Source: Achatina immaculata (taxonomy: Eukaryota; Mollusca; Gastropoda; Stylommatophora; Achatinidae). Taken from it: a DNA stretch of 64,000 nucleotides. The stretch covers positions 12,365,959 to 12,429,958 of the forward strand of contig CM019703.1 in the NCBI GenBank assembly GCA_009760885.1, read 5' to 3'. Both the position numbers and the translations under genes were made by a program. Positions 22,080 through 32,109 of the stretch are shown here, piece after piece (within the stretch, counting starts at the first letter, position 1; every line of letters starts with the position of its first letter). Below the pieces are notes generated by a model, which saw only the letters and a program-made list of their open reading frames with translations, did not search any database and was not told the DNA's origin.

Positions 22080-22211
22080 ATACCAGGCCCTTTATTTGTA
22101 CGAGGGCGAAGCGAAACGTAACCTTATTTTTGTCTAGAAAAATCTAAATCGAGTAGCAGATATGTTATGTCATTCCCCTTCTAGACGTATGTGCGCGGAG
22201 GCACCTCGACC

Positions 22212-22303
22212 ATTTTGGAAATATGACGTCAGCAGAACAGATCAAAGATGGTCACCTCCTTGGAAGCATGCACAGGGGAGAAAGAGCGCATATGTATATA
22301 AAT
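22212..22303 (+). promoter_or_regulatory. possible CRE + TATA promoter
   Basis: TGACGTCA (about 22,225) lies 70 bp upstream of a TATA box GTATATAAAT (22,294-22,303), and the minisatellite begins about 80 bp downstream. It could be the promoter of a degraded LTR-like element or of a non-coding RNA. No LTR ends were found. Confidence 0.35.
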
Positions 22304-22384
22304 GGTACAGGAGTCTCATCTACATGCGATTCAGAGCTAGCCTTGTCTTTGTGTTATTTGAGAATTAATCTCATCTAAACGTTG

Positions 22385-22800
22385 TTGAGAGCTAGTATCA
22401 ATTACACGCTAATGAGAGCTAGTATCAATTACACGCTAATGAGAGCTAGTATCAATTACACGCTAATGAGAGCTAGTATCAACTAAACGCGAGTGAGAGC
22501 TAGTATCAATTACACGCTAATGAGAGCTAGTATCAATTACACCGTAATGAGAGCTAGTATCAATTACACCCTAATGAGAGCTAGTATCAATTACACCCTA
22601 ATGAGAGCTAGTATCAATTACACCCTAATGAGAGCTAGTATCAATTACACCCTAATGAGAGCTAGTATCAATTACACCCTAATGAGAGCTAGTATCAATC
22701 ACATGCTAATAAGAGCTAGTATCAATTACATTCTAATGAGAGCTAGTATCAATTACATTCTAATGAGAGCTAGTATCATTTACACGCTACTGAGAGCTAA
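22385..22800. repeat. 27-bp minisatellite, about 15 copies
   Basis: Unit GAGAGCTAGTATCAATTACA then CGCTAAT. The first unit resembles the sequence just upstream (GAGCTAG..TTGAGA). The nonapeptide frame at 22,493-22,843 is a repeat artefact. Confidence 0.96.
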
Positions 22801-24077
22801 TCTCATCAATACGCTGTTGTATAGAGACAAAACTGCACACTGAACCTTTCTAAATCAAAAAGATAATAAATAAAATGAAAGAAATACAATGTGGTCACTA
22901 TTTTCCTGGAATGTGTCGAAAATCCTGGTTTCTTAAGGCAGTTATGGACGCCAAGCAAGTTTAAGTCACCCACTCTCCATCCGATACAATTACTCGGATT
23001 CCTGCTCATAACAAAGTGGTGCATCTAAGAGCGCGCTTTCATCGTTTCAAGAAGTTGGGAGTAAGACAAAAAGAAAGAAAGAAAAACGATGTAAAGAAAG
23101 AAAGAAAAAAAAATTTAAATTACGTATTTGATCTATTTCCCCTCACCCATCATTAATTAGAGACCTTTCACCACTTTATTGATTTGACTGTCTGGGGCAC
23201 AGAAAAGGCAGAATCTCCTATCAAAACGAGACGCGACCAGAAACTTAGATTGTTTAGATTGCGTGTCCGACTATATAATGGAGATCGGTGATAGCACTTG
23301 GTCTGCTACTTTCATGGGTCAGGATAACTGAATTTTCTCAGATAGTTACTTGTTGGTTTTTTATTTTTTATGTGACAATGGGTCTGGGTTTGTGCTTGCA
23401 TTCTGTGATCTTAATAGCGGGTAGAAGATTTCACACTAGCATGCTATAGTTTGCGTTGTTTTGTAAATAAAAATGAGTGAGATTAAACTGTTTTAAATAT
23501 CTGGAACAACGTTCGAGACCTTGTGAAATCGACATTAAGGATTCAGGGAGAAACTGTATACGAATAAGTCAAACGTTCTGGCAAAAGCGGGACTATGAAG
23601 TCGGTTCGTGCAAATTTCTACTCCGAATACTGAAATTGTTTTAGTGTCTGGTCCAGCTCCCACTCCGATTCTTTATTAATGTTACACTTCTGCAGGATTC
23701 GCCTCAAGTCAGAACTGTTCATGAATCTTTCAAGTCCTATGCTGTGGTTTTTTTTAAATATTGTCCTATTCCAACACCGACAAGTTCATTTCGCAGACAT
23801 CCTCTTATAGATTCCACCCAAACATTTTCCCCACTCCGTCTCAGCAATATAAACTCCATTATCTCAAAGTATTTCATAGAAGAAAAAACACCAGCTGAAT
23901 AAAACAGGATATCTTGTCCTTGACAGAAACAAAAATAAAGCATTAATGAAAAGAACGAGCTACAGGAGCATAGGTAGGTAAAGAAAGAGCTTATCAACGG
24001 AGAAGGTGGCTAGTTAAAAGCTATTTTTCGAGCCCTCTGCCAGATGCAGTCCTTGCACGCCATTCTACAGCATGGGC
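22801..24077. other. no gene recognised
   Basis: Mixed AT-rich sequence with AAAG-rich tracts (about 23,067-23,110). Confidence 0.4.
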
Positions 24078-24134
24078 GTTCTCTCTCTCTCTCTCTCTCG
24101 CTCTCTCTCTCTCTCGCTCTCTCTCTCTCTCTCA
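24078..24134. repeat. (CT)n microsatellite
   Basis: CT tract with CG interruptions. Confidence 0.95.
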
Positions 24135-24227
24135 TTCACATTTTTTTTTCTTTCTCTAACACTTAAAAGTGCGTCGTCCTACAATTTTTCAGACTAACCG
24201 TATAGACACTTTCATCTAACGCACGAT

Positions 24228-24256
<29 letters not shown>
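24228..24256. repeat. (TAA)n microsatellite
   Basis: About nine units, passing into CAA. Confidence 0.95.
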
Positions 24257-24258
<2 letters not shown>

Positions 24259-24744
24259 CAGATCTCATATATAATAACTGTGAGATTAAATTTGAACACT
24301 TCTGAAAAACTGGCAGGGATACAAAAACCCAACAAAGGAGAGAAAGAACATGCGTAAGTCACAGCAACAGATAAGAAAGAATTCGAAACAGATTCTTGCC
24401 TGGACGCGATGTAAACCTCTAAAAAAAAAATTCGACTACATCTAAAAAGAAGAAAAAAAAAGTAGACCACCACAAGCTGGGGCTGAGAACACGCGAAAAA
24501 GGGGACTATAGAACAGACAAAACGGCGGCTTGAATACTTGAAGAGTGACAGGAGAAGAACTCTGCCTTGAAGGGTTTTTTTTTTGTGGGGATTTTTTGTT
24601 GTTGTTGTTGAAGATTCTAGCAGACGTTCTGTAACCATTTTCTGCCAGGGAGCTACAAATTTCGGGAGAATAAATTCATCACTCCACCAACAGCACGTCT
24701 AAACTCGGCACACGCAACCATGTGGTTCATTAAGGCGCTTACGG
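24257..24744. other. no gene recognised
   Basis: A 140-codon minus frame (24,216-24,638) has no domain and is largely low-complexity. Confidence 0.4.
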
Positions 24745-24962
24745 AACACGATGTTAGTGACCATATAGTCTTCGACCTGTCGGAATATCACAAGGTGATG
24801 TAGCCAGCATCGCGCTTGGCTGGCTTTCCTTCCGCAGCCACAAAAGATGTCGTGTGCCCGTTTCTACAGGTGGGTGACTGGTGCACCTCCAGTCCTACCT
24901 GAGCCAATGACATAACCTTGAGGGACGAGTGCGCTAACGACTGCACCACTCAGGCGCTAAAT
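24745..24962 (-). mobile_element. tRNA-derived SINE (family S2)
   Basis: The minus strand starts with a tRNA-like head, GCGCCTGAGTGGTGCAG with CGTTAGCGCAC, and continues to a core, GGAAAGCCAGCCAAGCGCG then ATGCTGGCTACATCACC. The same core is recognisable at 56.6 kb (+) and 62.8 kb (-), so it is a dispersed family. Expected to be copied by Pol III and moved by LINE machinery. Confidence 0.65.
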
Positions 24963-24969
24963 CTTTGCA

Positions 24970-24970
<1 letters not shown>

Positions 24971-25015
<45 letters not shown>

Positions 25016-25375
25016 CCTTAAATGCCCAAGGCACATAGGGCTTCCGCAAGGGTTTTCCACAAACGCCTGCTCTTTGCCTTTTTTCCAGCTCTTGCCCAAA
25101 TGACCCCTCTATTGCTCAACATCCTCTCTGTTGTACTTCTCCGTGTCTCCTTTGGTCTACCCTTACTTCTGTTTCACTTTGGTGCCCATCTTAGTGCTAT
25201 TTTTTGGTAATGAGTCGTCAGTCATCCGGAGCACAGATCCCAACTTTCGCCAGCGTCTTTCCTGAATAATTGCTGTCAGTTCCTTTATCAAATCTTTGCA
25301 TATATACATGCAAAATCCTGTAACCTTGTAAAAAGAGTCGGAAAACTCATATGACAAGAACGGAAGGGACAGCAT
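24971..25375 (-). pseudogene. LINE family C copy 1 with (GA)n tail
   Basis: The minus strand reads K-E-L-T-A-I-I-Q-E-R-R-W-R-K-L-G-S-V-L-R-M-T-D-D-S, then L-P-K-N-S-T-K-M, a basic G-R-P-K-E-T-R-R-S segment after a stop, R-A-G-K-K-A-K-S-R-R-L-W and L-A-E-A-L-C-A-L-G-I. This is the C-terminal domain of an RTE-like LINE. Its 3' end runs into a (GA)n tail of about 40 bp (24,971-25,013 as CT on the plus strand). The same junction GGTTCAGAGAGA is seen in copy C2 at 48.1 kb. Confidence 0.8.
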
Positions 25376-25487
25376 CTCCTAATAAACTTAAGCGTTTGTT
25401 TCACTAGCAGTAAGTGCAGAGTAAACTCTTGCTGTCAACGACACTGTACGTGGCATCTTCACCGCCGTTTTCAGCTGCTGAAAGATA

Positions 25488-26250
25488 TGAGGATCATACC
25501 GAAAGTCGTGAGCAAATATTTTTTACAAATCAGAATTTATAGATAGAGAAAATATAAATGTATCACCTTAACTACATCGTGTTATTCACTGTTCAACATA
25601 ATCTCCATTTCTCTTCACACATTTTTCCCATCGCTCTGCAAGTTCGAAAATAACCTCCCGGTAGAATTCCGTTCCAGCTGACCGACGGCACAGGCGCACT
25701 GCTTTCTGGACGTTCTCTCCTGTGAGACCCAGCGGGCACAAACTTTTCTATAGCCTAGGGTTTCAATCATTCCCTATACTGCATTGTATCCTATTCCAAG
25801 ATTTACAACGATTTCAGATACTGTGACGTGTCTGTCTTCTTTAATGATGTCGTCAACACTTTCCACGTTGCTTTCAGTGGAGGCAGTTCGAGAGCGACCG
25901 CTGCGGGGCATATCTTGGATGCTCGTGTTTCCATCTATAAAATGTTTCATCCACCTCCTAACACTGCTACCACCCATACACACAGCTCCATAAGCAAGTC
26001 TTTGGTGAATCTCAGCAGTAGTGATTTCCTCTTTAACGAGGAACTCAGTAAAAGCACGTTGCCGAAACTAAACTTCAGCACTCGCCATTTTGTTTATGCT
26101 CCGCGTGGTCACGTGGAACATGATGGTGACGTCATGTGACATCTACATGAAGTGCAAAGGGTGCAGTTAAGGTGATACATTTATATTTTCTCCATCTATA
26201 AATTCTGATTTTTTAAAAAAATCTGCTCACGACTTTCGGTATGACCCTCG
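25488..26250 (-). mobile_element. internally deleted mariner, copy 1
   Basis: 763-bp non-autonomous mariner. The ends (TGAGGATCATACCGAAAGTC at left, CGAGGGTCATACCGAAAGTC as complement of the right) extend into inverted repeats of roughly 80 bp. TA flanks it at 25,486-25,487 and 26,251-26,252. The transposase reads from an ATG near 26,091 on the minus strand: HTH with V-R-R-W-M-K-H-F, P-R-S-G-R-S, second HTH V-S-E-I-V-V-N-L-G-I-G-Y, then E-T-L-G-Y-R-K-V-C-A-R-W-V. It jumps directly to the C-terminal L-A-E-R-W-E-K-C-V-K-R-N-G-D-Y-V-E-Q end. All catalytic aspartates are missing. The 5' UTR has a CACGTG E-box and a TGACGTCA CRE. Confidence 0.92.
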
Positions 26251-26252
26251 TA

Positions 26253-26667
26253 CATGAATAAACCAAAGAATAAAGGGAGAGAATAAGTTCTCTATGAGGA
26301 AATGAGACCATTAATATATAGAAATTCTGTACGCATGTTAGCTCTCTTAATGAAGTACTGTACAAACATATAGCAAGTAATGTTTCCTTGATGCCTCCAC
26401 TATCTTGTCTTGTCTAATTTTGCTTCTTATTGTGTCCTCCCTTCTACATCTTTCAGTATTAGAAGAACAAATATACGTCTCTCTGGCCGGCGATATGCTC
26501 ATATAATGGGAGTATAAGGTTTACCACCCCTAGCACTGTATCCAGCGGTGTTGGGGTCAGATGCTCTCTATTCGGAGAAGTGAAAATCGAAAATTAGCAG
26601 CCTGCCGATGTCTTGTGTACGCGGGGGTCACCCCTACATTTTAATTTATACAGACTGGGAGCGTTGA
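26253..26667. other. no gene recognised
   Basis: Unassigned AT-rich sequence. Confidence 0.4.
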
Positions 26668-26745
26668 CCATGGGGCTATTGGCTAACAGAGCTCTGACTC
26701 ATTCAGGGAGATTGGCTTCCCTGGGTTAAATTCTCCCCTTTAACC
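26668..26745 (+). repeat. possible tRNA-like SINE head
   Basis: TTGGCTAACAGAGC resembles a Pol III A box and CTGGGTTAAATTCTCC a weak B box at plausible spacing. Only suggestive. Confidence 0.25.
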
Positions 26746-26843
26746 GCGACTAACCCAGCAAACCGGCGGTGAATCTCTTTACCACTCACATAAAACACAG
26801 GAAGAATAGATGAACTAATCCTTCCACTGATTAGAAAGAAAAG

Positions 26844-26895
26844 CACAGTTTTTGTAACGAAACACTTTCGACTTGCGTCATCTTCAGACAAAGCA
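26844..26895 (-). ncRNA. hammerhead-like ribozyme candidate
   Basis: The minus strand reads TTTGT-CTGAAGA-T-GAC-GCAA-GTC-GAAA and then GTGTTTCGTT-ACAAA. This fits CUGANGA, a 3-bp stem II capped by a GNRA loop, GAAA, and a 5-bp helix I (UUUGU with ACAAA). Helix III is very short, and an extra U precedes stem II. Hammerheads occur in Penelope-like and retrozyme repeats of animals, but no such protein is nearby. Low confidence. Confidence 0.25.
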
Positions 26896-27508
26896 ATAAT
26901 CAAAAGAGCGCATAACAAAAGCAAGAAAATGTAAACAAAGTTCGTGATTTAGAAACGCACGACATAATAAAGTAATTTATTGTACTGGAAGACATCAACT
27001 AACTTTGCTCTCTTGATTGTTTACTTTAATATGAATTTCAAATGCAAGAAAACTGCAAAAGTAAGGTTTTTTCTCCCTGGTTCATTTGTTGTTAATCTGG
27101 AGAAGTCCCTTAATTTATGGGACTACACTAATGTTTGATATTCTATTTTGTATTTCGTTCACTGATAAGTCGTAGTATAATCCACATCTCCCCGCCGTGC
27201 AATCATATATACCCTCTCTTCGGAAGCAATATGTCTTCAGTCGAGCTTACCGAACACCCATTCATACAGCTGAGTCACGTGGAGCGTGATAGGCTAGTAC
27301 AGACCCTACTCTTCCAGTCCAAGATCCACTGAAAGTTAATGTCGGTATCGATTCGATCAATTCAGCCTCCATGTAACATAATCTGAGTTCATCGTTGTTG
27401 GTCCGGTTGTTCTGAGAATCAGAGGTTTGCTGATAAATGATGATTAAGAAGGCAACAGCAGATAGACTAACAGTTTTTTGTTTTGTTTTTTGTTTTTTTT
27501 TTATTTAG
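26896..27508. other. no gene recognised; would be intronic if the next exon is real
   Basis: AT-rich, ending in a T-rich tract suited to a splice acceptor. Confidence 0.35.
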
Positions 27509-27708
27509 TCTCTTGTATTTCCCATGCGGAAGAAAGAAGACGCGAAGACGACTTCACAGAGAGTTTCAACTTTCAGCCTAGCCTCGGCAGGTTATTCCAT
27601 GATATGTTCGCGAGATCTTTGGAAGCAAACTCCAAAACAAGAGAAGGCACAGTGGTCAATAGCTTGAACACACCGTCTCTCATTCGGGAAAGACAGGTTT
27701 GGATCCCA
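27509..27708 (+). CDS. candidate internal exon of an unknown gene
   Basis: A 200-nt stretch lies between a strong acceptor (long T-rich tract ending TTATTTAG at 27,508) and a good donor (CCCA-GTAAGATG at 27,709). The frame is open with no low complexity. It begins with two bases of a split codon and gives S-C-I-S-H-A-E-E-R-R-R-E-D-D-F-T, N-F-Q-P-S-L-G-R-L-F-H-D-M-F-A-R-S-L, T-R-E-G-T-V-V-N-S-L-N-T-P-S and E-R-Q-V-W-I-P. It ends in phase 0. The mix of charged and aromatic residues looks more protein-like than other frames here. I recognise no family. It could also be a chance frame. Confidence 0.35.
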
Positions 27709-28647
27709 GTAAGATGCCTAGAAAATTAAACAACTCCGCCTGCTCACTCCGTGGCGATTGATCTAAGCAAACAATCTTAGTCCTCCATTCTCAAGAACAG
27801 AGCGTCCTCCAACGATGCTGGAGCGCCAAGGTGATGCTGTTTATGATCACAAACCAAGGGAGACTGCTGTGAATAAGTGAAACAGTGATCGCCTTGTCCT
27901 GATCTTCAAGTTCTGGCCTCGAAATCAAATACCTCATCCATCACCTCTCACCTCTTTCTCTCTAAGTGCTCTTTAAAAAAAAGGCCCTAATAGTTGCACT
28001 GTTATCACCGTTGCCATTATCATGTTAATCAACCGCTGGCAGTGCAGCAAAACCCCCGACTGACATCAGCATCCTCTGGGAAATAAACATTATTCGTTTC
28101 AAATGTACAGAAACATATTTATCTTCTTGTGGTTTCCAGACATTACCTCCAAGCTTCTAATCAGCTCCCTTTTGTCTGCCGCAAACTCACAAAGCTCAGG
28201 ACTCTGTATCCGGGAAAGAAATCAATTTAACATCAGGTGACACCTGAAATCGAATCTGTGTCAATTGATCCAGCGTAAAGTTCACGACTTTGGTTATCTG
28301 AAACAGCGATGCGGTTATAGAGATTTATATCGATGTTTTATCGAGGATGCTCCAAATATTTTTTTTTCCAGGCGTTGTCTTCCGTCGGGTCGTTGTTTAA
28401 ACATGCACTGGGTGGGTTTGGAAAGTTTTGAATCTGTGAGGTTGACTATCTGTCTGTCGATTATTTCTGATGGTTTCCAAAAGCTAGTAGTTCCGCTTCC
28501 CCAGGGTCACTTCCTGCGACTCTTTGAACTATTTGATTTTGAGTTACTTTGCTTGCCTTGCTTTTTATTTGGCTCAGGTGATTTAACTGAGATGACCATG
28601 TGAAAGGTGTTTTGGTCATCTCCGCCAGGGAAATTAACTCGGTCAAG
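27709..28647. other. no gene recognised
   Basis: An unrecognised 112-codon plus-strand frame (28,265-28,603) with no domain lies here. Confidence 0.4.
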
Positions 28648-28946
28648 ACCTTATTTGCTTTATACCTTTTCTTTGCACTGAAATATATATGTATGTGAGA
28701 TAGTCATTTATTTATTTTTTTAGCTTTATAGGTGTCGCCAATGGTGTAGTGTTTAGTGCACTTGATTGCCGATCGGAAAGTCCCTGGTTCGATTTCGCAT
28801 TCTGGCCGAATTTCTTCGGACTCATTGGCACTGGGGTGAACCGAGCCTTAAAAAAATGGGCACCTAGGACTTCCCTAGAAAAACAAAGGTAGAGGCAGTA
28901 GGGACAGGTGCTGGCATCCTTACTTCAGATGCCCCCAGTCAGTCAG
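28648..28946 (+). mobile_element. tRNA-like SINE (family S3), copy 1
   Basis: A-box-like TGGTGTAGTGTTTAGTGC and B box TGGTTCGATTTCGC sit at normal spacing from about 28,742, preceded by about 85 bp beginning CTTATTTGCTTTATACC. The first 172 bp recur almost unchanged at 32,741-32,909. After the shared part the sequence continues to the (CAGT)n next to LINE B1. Confidence 0.6.
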
Positions 28947-28947
28947 T

Positions 28948-29416
28948 CAGTCATTTGCATGTCCCTTTGCTTAACTTTGCCTCCCTAGCAGCTCTCTTGT
29001 AGGCCTCTCGGTTGTAAGCAAGATGCCCTGCTGCTGATACAACCATTTCCAGATTATCAACGATGTCCTGCAGCCATCTTCGCCTTGGTCTTCCTCTCTT
29101 TCTTTTTCCCATTATGTACCCTTCCAAGACGGTCTTCTCTAAATTCTCATGACGTTTAATGTGTCCAAAATATTTAAATTTTCTCTGTTTAATCCTTTTT
29201 ACTAGCCAGCCTTGTTCAATATTAAGTTCTTGTAGTATGGATATATTTGTACTTTCTTTGTGTCATGATATTTGAAGAACTCTTCTGTAGCATTTACATT
29301 CAAAGGCATTTATGTGTATCTCAGCTGTTTTGTTAAGTGTCCAGATCTCACAGGCATATGTTGCCATGGGAAAGATGTCCACCACGACATGAAAAAAAGT
29401 GCGTCTGTTAAATATT
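28948..29416 (-). pseudogene. LINE family B copy 1
   Basis: The minus strand gives M-A-T-Y-A-C-E-x-W-T-L-N-K-T-A, C-Y-R-R-V-L-Q-I-S, I-L-Q-E-L-N-I-E-Q-G-W, Y-F-G-H-I-K-R-H-E-N-L-E-K, G-R-P-R-R-R-W-L-Q-D-I-V-D and A-G-H-L-A-Y-N-R-E-A-Y-K-R-A-A. This is an RTE-like C-terminal domain with one stop. The 3' tail is (TGAC)n. Its 5' break, after GTTAAATATT on the plus strand, is the same as in copy B2 at 50.58 kb. Confidence 0.85.
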
Positions 29417-29424
29417 ATTATATA

Positions 29425-29427
<3 letters not shown>

Positions 29428-29475
<48 letters not shown>

Positions 29476-29482
29476 TATATAT
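29428..29482. repeat. (TA)n microsatellite
   Basis: TA tract abutting the 3' end of LINE A2. Confidence 0.95.
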
Positions 29483-32070
29483 CTTATATCTTATATCCTT
29501 CCCGTGCCGTTAGACGTCACATAGGGCTCGCAAAGTAGTTCGCCAATTTTTCCTGTCTTCGGCGAGTCTTTCAACCTCAACAAAGGATTTTATGCCTGTT
29601 AACTTGGCCTCTCTTAATAATGTCCTCTTCAGAGTTTCACGCGGTCTGCCCCTTTTTCTTCGGCCTGTTGTGTTCCACTTGATAGCTTGTTTTGGGATTC
29701 TCTGATCATTTCTTCTCATCAAGTGACCAACATATGTCCATCTCCTTTTCCTGATCACCCGTGAGACTGGTTGTTGTTCAGTCATCTGTCTTATCTCTGC
29801 ATTGTTCTTGAATTCATTCCACTTGATGCAGAGTATTTTCCTTAGGCATTTGTTTTCAAAAGAGTCTAATTTCTTTTCTATTTCTTTAGTTGTTTTCCAG
29901 CTTTCGCATGCATAAATGAGGGTGGATATTACATTTGAATTGAATAGTCTTAACTTGGTTTTTGTGCTTATAACTTTTGAATTCCATATGTTCTCAAGAT
30001 TCTTGAAGATTGATGCTGCTTTTGCAATTCTGATCCTAACTTCCTTTCCAGTGTCACCATCCTGGTCTATGTAGCTGCCAAGGTATGCAAATTGATTGAC
30101 TTCTTCAATATCTGTCCCTTCTATGTGTATTTTTCCATTTTGATTGATGGGAATTTTCATTATTTTTGTTTTGTCCTTGTTAATTTCAAGTCCTATTTTG
30201 CTAGCCAGTGAAGATAGGCTATCTGTTTTTTCTTGCATGGAATTCACATTATTACTGATAAGAGTTATGTCATCAGCAAAATCAAGATCTTCTAGTTGGG
30301 TCCCATGTACCCAGTCAATACCTGTGCAGCATTTTTTCATTATGAAGTCTATTGTAATCCCAAAAAGTAAAGGAGACAGTATACATCCTTGTTTCACGCC
30401 TGTTTCAATCTGGAACCATTCACTCATCCCTTCTTCTGTCTTGACTGCACAACCATATCCATTGTATAAGTCCTTAATGATGTTGACAATTTTAGATGGT
30501 ATTCCATATAGACATAAAATTCTCCATAATGAATCTCTGTGTATGCTATCAAATGCCTTCTTAAAATCTATGAAATTCAGTATTAATGGTTTCTGCTTTT
30601 CAATATGTTCTTCAAGTATTATTCTGAGAGTAAAGATCTGGTCGAGACAGCTTCTCCCTTTTCGAAATCCTGCTTGTTCTTCTCTCATTGCAGTATCCAC
30701 TATATCTTTGAGTCTATTCAAAATGACCTTGCAAAATACTTTTGACACAACTGATATTAAGGTTACTCCTCTCCAGTTGTTACAGTCACTAAGGTTGCCC
30801 TTTTTTTAAATTTTAACAATGATTCCCTTCTTCCAATTAGAAGGGACCTTTTCTTCTTTCCAAATCTTGTTAAACATTCTCTGTAGTTGTCTCATGTTGT
30901 CACTATTGATAGCTTTTAGCATCTCGGCTGTTATTTCATCTTCACCTGCAGCTTTGTTGTTAGCCATTAAATTCACTGCTGTTTCAATTTCATGCAATTT
31001 AATTTCATCTAGATTGACATTTAGTTGTGGGGCTGGTAAGTCAGTTTCAAGGTTTAACAATTCTTTTGGGTGTGGTCGATTGAGTATTTCTTGGAAGTGT
31101 TCAGCCCATCTTTGCTTTTGGTCTTTATTTGATGTTAATAGTGTTCCAGTTTTGCTAAGGATTGGTCTTTCTTTAGATGTAATAGTACCTGTTAGCCTCT
31201 TTTGTATGTTATATAAAGTTTTGCTGTCTCCTGTTTTTGCTGCTTTTTCTGCCTCTTTCGCCATATTGTCTATGTATTCTCTTTTATCCCTTCTAGCTGA
31301 ACTTTTTACTTTCTTGTCTATGTCTTTGTATTTTGCTTTTGCCGAATTTCTTTCATGATCTGCTTTTGCATTCAACATGTTTAATTTGACTGCTCATCTT
31401 TCATGTATATACTTCCATGTTTTATCTGATATCCATGCTTTTCTATTTGGTTTTTCCAATCCAGCGCTTACTTTTGCTGCTGTGATTATGGCTGTGCTGT
31501 AAGAATTCCATGACTCATCTATACCTATCTCCTCAACTTCACTGGGTGTTTTGGAATGATTGGCAAGTTCCTGATTGAAATTAATGTTAGTATTTTCTTC
31601 TTGTAGGCTGTGGATGTTTATCTTTCTGTGTACTGATTTCTTGTGTTGACTTTTCAATTTTAGTTTTATTTTCCCTATGCACAGGTTGTGATCACTGTTG
31701 ACATCTGCACCCCTATAAGCCCTTACATCCATGAGAGATGTTCTGTATTGCTTTCTAATACACAAATGGTCTATCTGGTTTCTAGTTCTATCATCTGGAG
31801 ATATCCATGTTGTTTTATGTATCTCTTTGTGTGGGAATATTGTGCCTCCAATGACCATGCCCTCTGTTAGACATATTTCAATTAATCTTTCTCCATTCTG
31901 ATTAACCATGTCAATTCCTTCTTTCCCCATCACTTTTTCAACGTCGGTATTATCCTTCCCTACCTTAGCATTGAAGTCCCCCATAGCAATTAGGATGTCG
32001 TGTTTAGGGACTTTGTTGATGATTTGTTGTAGTTGGTGATAGAAGTCGTCTTTCACATCATCATCTGCAT
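29483..32070 (-). mobile_element. LINE family A, large 5'-truncated copy A2
   Basis: About 2.6 kb of the element, missing the 5' UTR and the first part of the endonuclease. The 3' end has the family signature GGATATAAGATATAAG. TA microsatellites lie on both sides (29,428-29,482 and 32,078-32,107), consistent with insertion into a (TA)n tract. It is the best-preserved copy here. Confidence 0.88.
29510..32056 (-). pseudogene. LINE A2 endonuclease-reverse transcriptase, two in-frame stops
   Basis: One continuous reading frame is broken only by TGA at 31,394-31,396 and TAA at 30,806-30,808. Endonuclease half: A-M-G-D-F-N-A-K-V-G, T-T-W-I-S-P-D-D-R-T-R-N-Q-I-D-H and V-N-S-D-H-N. Reverse transcriptase: F-R-K-G-R-S-C-L-D-Q-I-F (about 30,670-30,635), motif A N-F-I-D-F-K-K-A-F-D, motif B G-V-K-Q-G-C-I-L-S-P-L-L-F, motif C F-A-D-D (about 30,270-30,280) and G-L-E-I-N-K-D-K-T-K. 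The C-terminal domain has Y-A-C-E-S-W-K-T-T-K, C-L-R-K-I-L-C-I-K-W, R-W-T-Y-V-G-H-L-M-R-R-N and G-R-R-K-R-G-R-P-R-E-T. It ends C-D-V, TAA at 29,510. The frame is 5'-incomplete, so it is not functional. Confidence 0.93.
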
Positions 32071-32075
32071 CATTC

Positions 32076-32077
<2 letters not shown>

Positions 32078-32107
<30 letters not shown>
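32078..32107. repeat. (TA)n microsatellite
   Basis: TA tract at the truncated 5' end of LINE A2. Confidence 0.95.

Positions 32108-32109
<2 letters not shown>

Noticed and set aside
27478..27508. Signal peptide reading through the T-rich tract before 27,509
   Set aside because: The frame starts at TTG, not ATG, and the hydrophobic run is simply translated poly-T. A splice acceptor explains the tract better.
29510..30748. 412-codon reverse transcriptase as a functional host gene
   Set aside because: It is the 3' two-fifths of a truncated LINE whose frame continues upstream through two stops. The apparent start codon is a GTG inside the domain.
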